From Ditylenchus dipsaci (taxonomy: Eukaryota > Nematoda > Chromadorea > Rhabditida > Anguinidae): DNA of 64,000 nt. The translations under genes and the position numbers were made by a program. Positions 60,298 to 64,000 of this stretch are shown here, piece by piece. The stretch's first letter is position 1, and each line of letters begins with the position of its first letter. The notes under the pieces were generated by a model, which saw only the letters and a program-made list of their open reading frames with translations, was not told the origin of the DNA and made no database searches. The stretch spans positions 310,001-374,000 of the forward strand of contig SADC01001153.1 in NCBI GenBank assembly GCA_004194705.1, read 5' to 3'.

Positions 60298-60392
60298 GTC
60301 TGTATCTCGCGCAGAATGAATGTTTGCCAACTAACTAATATGTACCCTAACGATTTTGCTTTTTTCGATTTGGTTCTATACCGATAAACTTC

Positions 60393-60538
60393 GCATCATC
60401 AAGAACGTGCGCTCAACTGATTTTTGAGCAAAAGATATTTGACAAAAATAGCTTCTTCGCATGAATATGTTGCGATGTCTAATTTTTCATGACAGAATTG
60501 ATGAAAGGCTAGCAAGATTTCTTGGCTACGCGTAAAAG
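60393..60538. repeat. 146-bp duplicated segment, copy 2
   Basis: Near-identical to 54323-54468. It lies right after a family C MITE remnant. Confidence 0.7.
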
Positions 60539-61060
60539 ACTGTAAGATTTAAAAAATTGCTATTTTCAAAATTACAAATATATACATTGAAAAAAGTTTT
60601 TCACTAAAAGTAACGAAAGAAAGAGAACAAATTATAAAATCAATGTAAAACCAACAAAAAGCGCTTAAATCTTAAATATGATTGATAATCATTCATGTGG
60701 TTTACTCTGTGAACAACAGTATTTTCAGAAAAGGTATTGGTGTGATTATACACACTTTGGGACTATATAAACTCATACAAACACCACTTAAGCCTAAGCC
60801 TAAACACCACTACTACTGATCACAAGGGAAGAACACTAAATGACTGATAACTAACTGGGGGCAAAAGGTCATTGCCATCCCTGGCCAAATGAAATTGTAA
60901 CCCAAAGTTTATTGAGTTTGCCTTTCTTGGATCAGAAATGATTTAGTGTTGGGAAAAGAGTACCTTTGTCTGCAGGCTTTGTTTTGAACCGCCAACACTA
61001 CTAGCTCGGCATATTTGGCCTGGGAATAAGCCTACTGGCCAACAACAAAATTAACTTATA
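60539..61060. other. Intergenic, no gene seen
   Basis: No recognisable feature apart from AT-rich low-complexity sequence. Confidence 0.3.
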
Positions 61061-61200
61061 CAGTCGACTCTCACTATAGCTTACACTCTATGTTAGGTAT
61101 CCTTCTCTATAAGGTACTGTCCCGAGCAATCAAATAGCTCTCCATGTAAGGTTTTTGACGGCAAAAACGAATGTAAAAGCACGCTTTGCAGTCGAAACTA
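61061..61200. mobile_element. CAGTCGACTCTC MITE, right end unclear
   Basis: After TA the element begins CAGTCGACTCTCACTATAGC and has the expected internal CTGTCCCGAGCAA. I could not locate a clean inverted right end. Confidence 0.4.
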
Positions 61201-61296
61201 ATTAAAATTTAGAAGTATTGTCTGTTTTTATATCGTGTTAAAGTATTGGTCAAAGACCGGCTTACACTTGTAAAAAATGTCTAAATTTTTTCGGCT

Positions 61297-61502
61297 TACC
61301 GTATATATTCTAAAGCACATACGCTTGTATTTGTAGACCCCTCTTGAGATATAAAAAATCGGAGGTCGATTTTGAGATTTTTGGGTTCTCAATTAAAGTC
61401 TGGTAAAGCTCTTAATAGTCAATAAAATGCAAAAAAACAGCGCTGTAAAGTATCTGCTCTGCGTTTATCAGAAGATAAGCGTGTATTGGAAGACACGCGG
61501 TA
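61297..61502. mobile_element. Family C MITE, diverged copy
   Basis: The left TACCGTATATATTC and right GACACGCGGTA are weakly inverted. The interior carries the family words GACCCCTCTTGAGATATA and GGTCGATTTTGAGATTTT. Confidence 0.4.
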
Positions 61503-61587
61503 AGTGTAAAATTGGTCTTTTTCATTTTGTCAGACTGTTGCATTTTCTGAAAATCACGTTGCGAAAAGTCAGCACACTATAACTATC

Positions 61588-61722
61588 GGCGTACACAGGG
61601 TTTTCTGACCGGAGGGGGGGGGCGAGGGAGGTGGCTGAAGGCGCAAAAAATCCTGACGGGGGGAGGGGGGCTATAGCCCCACTAACCATCAGAGCCCCCC
61701 CCCCCGGCCCTCCTGGGTACGC
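61588..61722. mobile_element. MITE with GGCGTACACAGGG ends and G/C tracts
   Basis: GGCGTACACAGGG at the left is mirrored by CCTGGGTACGCC at the right. The arms contain a run of 9 G and a run of 12 C. Confidence 0.55.
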
Positions 61723-63055
61723 CTATGACCATAATATCAACCTTACTTCCAATTAGGGCCAAAACATTTAGAACCCCTTTTAAACGCTGCAGGTTGTTTA
61801 TTGGCAAGTATTGACAATGCATTTATAACAAAAGCGATGATTTGGCCTATCGGAAGGGCGGTAAAGGCTAGTTTAACCTCATTTGCAACGATTAACAAAG
61901 ACACAAGATTGGTTGATGCTAATCACTGGACGGGCATCACTTGTCGCTGGCGGCATATGCTTCATTACTGATGAGTGTGATGCCCTAGCTCTTGGTTTAT
62001 TTGTTGTGTCGGCGAGAGAGCAAAAAGAGTTAGCATGCAGCATGTGTGTGTATGTGTTTGCACTTGTGCTTTTGTAACGCCAACAATCATAACAGCAATA
62101 AGAATAATAGCAGCAGTACTATTTATTAATTGGTATTAGCGCCGCAAAGCACTTCTCTCTTTCTTTCAGTTGCTGCATCGTATAACTTTTATAGGCACAC
62201 TGTTGGAACTCTCACCCCTTTGCCCTAACTGTTTGCAAGTGGGTGGTAACAAAGTTCAGTAGTTGAAATAGATAGAAAACAATTTAACAGGAGCACAATG
62301 GGTTGTCGAAATTTTAAACCTTCAAGGTGTTTTCATTGTCTTAAAGTGTTTTACCAACTGTTATTATTTGTCAGGGGTCTTGCTAGTAAACACTTTGCAG
62401 GTATGCTGGTGTGTATTTCTCTAACCTTCAGACTCCAAGCCTCCTGCGCACTTCTGGGGGTGCACACCAACACCATACCTTTGAGATCAATCTGTGCAAG
62501 ATTTTTGACATTTTTTTGTCTACTAATTTCGTAATAAAACAGTTAAAAAATCCCAAACAAAGAAAAATTTTACGCTGGTGTGATAAACCCCTTCCATAAT
62601 CGGAGCCAGTGCTATGCCGTATTTTCTCTGATTAGCGCCCTCCCTAAAATTTATGCCCTTCCCAAAAAAACAACCATGTTTTGTAGACAATCCGTTGTTG
62701 CAGTATTAATAAAATTTGTGCAGAATGTTGGATTGGTAAAATTAATTTCACAGTTGAAATTTTGTTTTTAAAAATGGCTTAAAAATTGAAGTGCAATAGA
62801 AAAAGAGGAGTGATGTATTTTCCATTGTCCATCTTTCAAAGAAATTTTGCAATTGTGATATTTACGTTTAAGTTAACTTTTAATTCGGCAAAGGTTTTTT
62901 GACATCGCATTGATAGGTTGTCAACATAATATGGCTCCAATACGATATGGAAAAAATTATTAGGGAACGGGATATACGGCGCTAGAATATAACGGCATCA
63001 GAAAATAAAACTCGGAATGTCAGCTACATTTTTTACATGTTTTTTTGTTTTACTA
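61723..63055. other. Intergenic, no gene seen
   Basis: Frames at 61883-62077 and 62298-62599 lack family or splice support. 62420-62490 may be a very diverged repeat E copy (CCTCCTGCGCAC, GGGGGTGCACACC, CATACCTT). Confidence 0.3.
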
Positions 63056-63130
63056 GGGTATTGTCGAATGGTTAAGCCACAAAACATTCTGCTACTCGTT
63101 TGACACGAAGCTGGGGTTCAGAAGCTGGTT
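63056..63130 (+). repeat. tRNA-like relic
   Basis: TTGTCGAATGGTTAAGCC resembles the D-arm/box A of a Leu or Ser tRNA, and GGGGTTCAGAAGC about 35 bases later resembles box B. The acceptor stem does not pair cleanly, so a pseudogene or SINE head is more likely than an active tRNA. Confidence 0.35.
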
Positions 63131-64000
63131 GATCATTTTATAATATCAATATACATATATAACAGTGACTTTAAGAAGGCAAATATAAGCAAAGTTGTTA
63201 TTGGAGATGGTATAGTGTCAACTAACTTTGCCCATTAAACTTCAGATATGTATCATCCCTTGGGGCAAAAGCAGGCACAACACTTGATCAAAAAGAGTGT
63301 TCAAACCCCTAGCAAAGGATCCGGTCAAATATTTATGACCTAAGAGCTTCTACACTCCCACAAAATTGTTGGTTTCTCTGAAGTCCCAAAAAGGTGGTAG
63401 GGTGTGTGTTTGTCAAAGAAGTGTTAGGGAGGAAGCAATAGCGCAAAATTGTGCATTTCCCGATTAGCTGCAGCGGCAGCAGCAATATATATATTATTGT
63501 TTGTACGAGAGCAAGCGCCAAGGAGGTATGTTGACAGAACTATGCGAATTGCTTGTTTGCTTTTTGACATCAGATTTAGTAAAGTTTTGGCTATTTTCGC
63601 GTCATTATCCTTGCACAGGCTACCGTTACAAAAAACTACTGTTGGAGCTTATTCACATTGATTAATAGTAACTGCCACCACTGATTCTCCTGCTGCAATA
63701 AAAAATATATAGGTCAGCTGGCGCTCCTGGAAACTACAGTAGACACAATCATCCACTTCCCCACCTCTTTAAATCAAGAGGTTAATGTCTTTTGCCCTTC
63801 CTCAATAAAATACCCATTCATTCATTTGTGCAGCCTAATCCATGACAAACACCATCAAGAAACAGAGCACAACTGCCCCTTCTACAGTAAACATAAAAAC
63901 CCCACATATTGGTTTAAAAGCCGCAAAGTTGCGGGTGAGCATTCGTAACAACATCTTTGGTGGAACATGTGGGAAGACGACAACTTATTTGCTGTTGTTG
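63131..64000. other. Intergenic, no gene seen
   Basis: No exon recognised to the right edge. A short AT microsatellite (63484-63494) and CAG-rich words occur, without wider structure. Confidence 0.3.

Noticed and set aside
60067..60387. 106-codon plus-strand frame
   Set aside because: It lies almost wholly inside the nested hAT-like MITE and its repetitive GGAAAAC words.

Overview
The window is animal nuclear DNA: AT-rich, intron-dense, and packed with small transposons. All recognisable proteins are metazoan. They are a calpain-5/TRA-3-type protease, an Argonaute, a secreted CAP protein with a ShKT domain, PRRC2, a brainiac/BRE-5-type beta-1,3-glycosyltransferase and an Odd-skipped/OSR zinc-finger factor. 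Introns are mostly 40-60 bp unless a transposon has inserted. The WAGO-like features of the Argonaute, the CAP+ShKT architecture and the TRA-3 and BRE-5 relatives lean towards a nematode or another ecdysozoan. That is an inference; no marker in the window settles the species.

Layout. 1-2054: 5' half of a calpain (minus). 2055-6631: intergenic MITEs. 6718-11345: Argonaute (minus). 11346-18315: repeats, including a 1.5 kb element carrying a broken histone H4 copy. 18316-21180: CAP-ShKT gene (plus). 21181-23809: MITEs. 23810-39645: PRRC2 (minus, about 27 exons), with an autonomous Mutator-like transposon (26752-30275) in one intron. 40505-42038: two foldback elements around the probable 5' region of PRRC2. 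42928-44950: glycosyltransferase (minus). 47607-48590: a foldback element with a perfect 9-bp target duplication. 49198-51113: an unrecognised plus-strand gene. 52901-55268: Odd-skipped/OSR gene (minus). 55269-64000: no gene recognised, only MITEs and a tRNA-like relic.

The main signal is a class of elements whose inverted arms are minisatellites of 13-20 bp units. Eight occur here, each with its own unit. One encodes a Mutator-type transposase, two have perfect 9-bp target duplications, one has a perfect 8-bp duplication, and one carries an intron-containing histone H4 fragment. About ten coding exons are exactly one base short, nearly always in a homopolymer. This looks like assembly error rather than gene decay, so simple ORF calls are misleading across this window.
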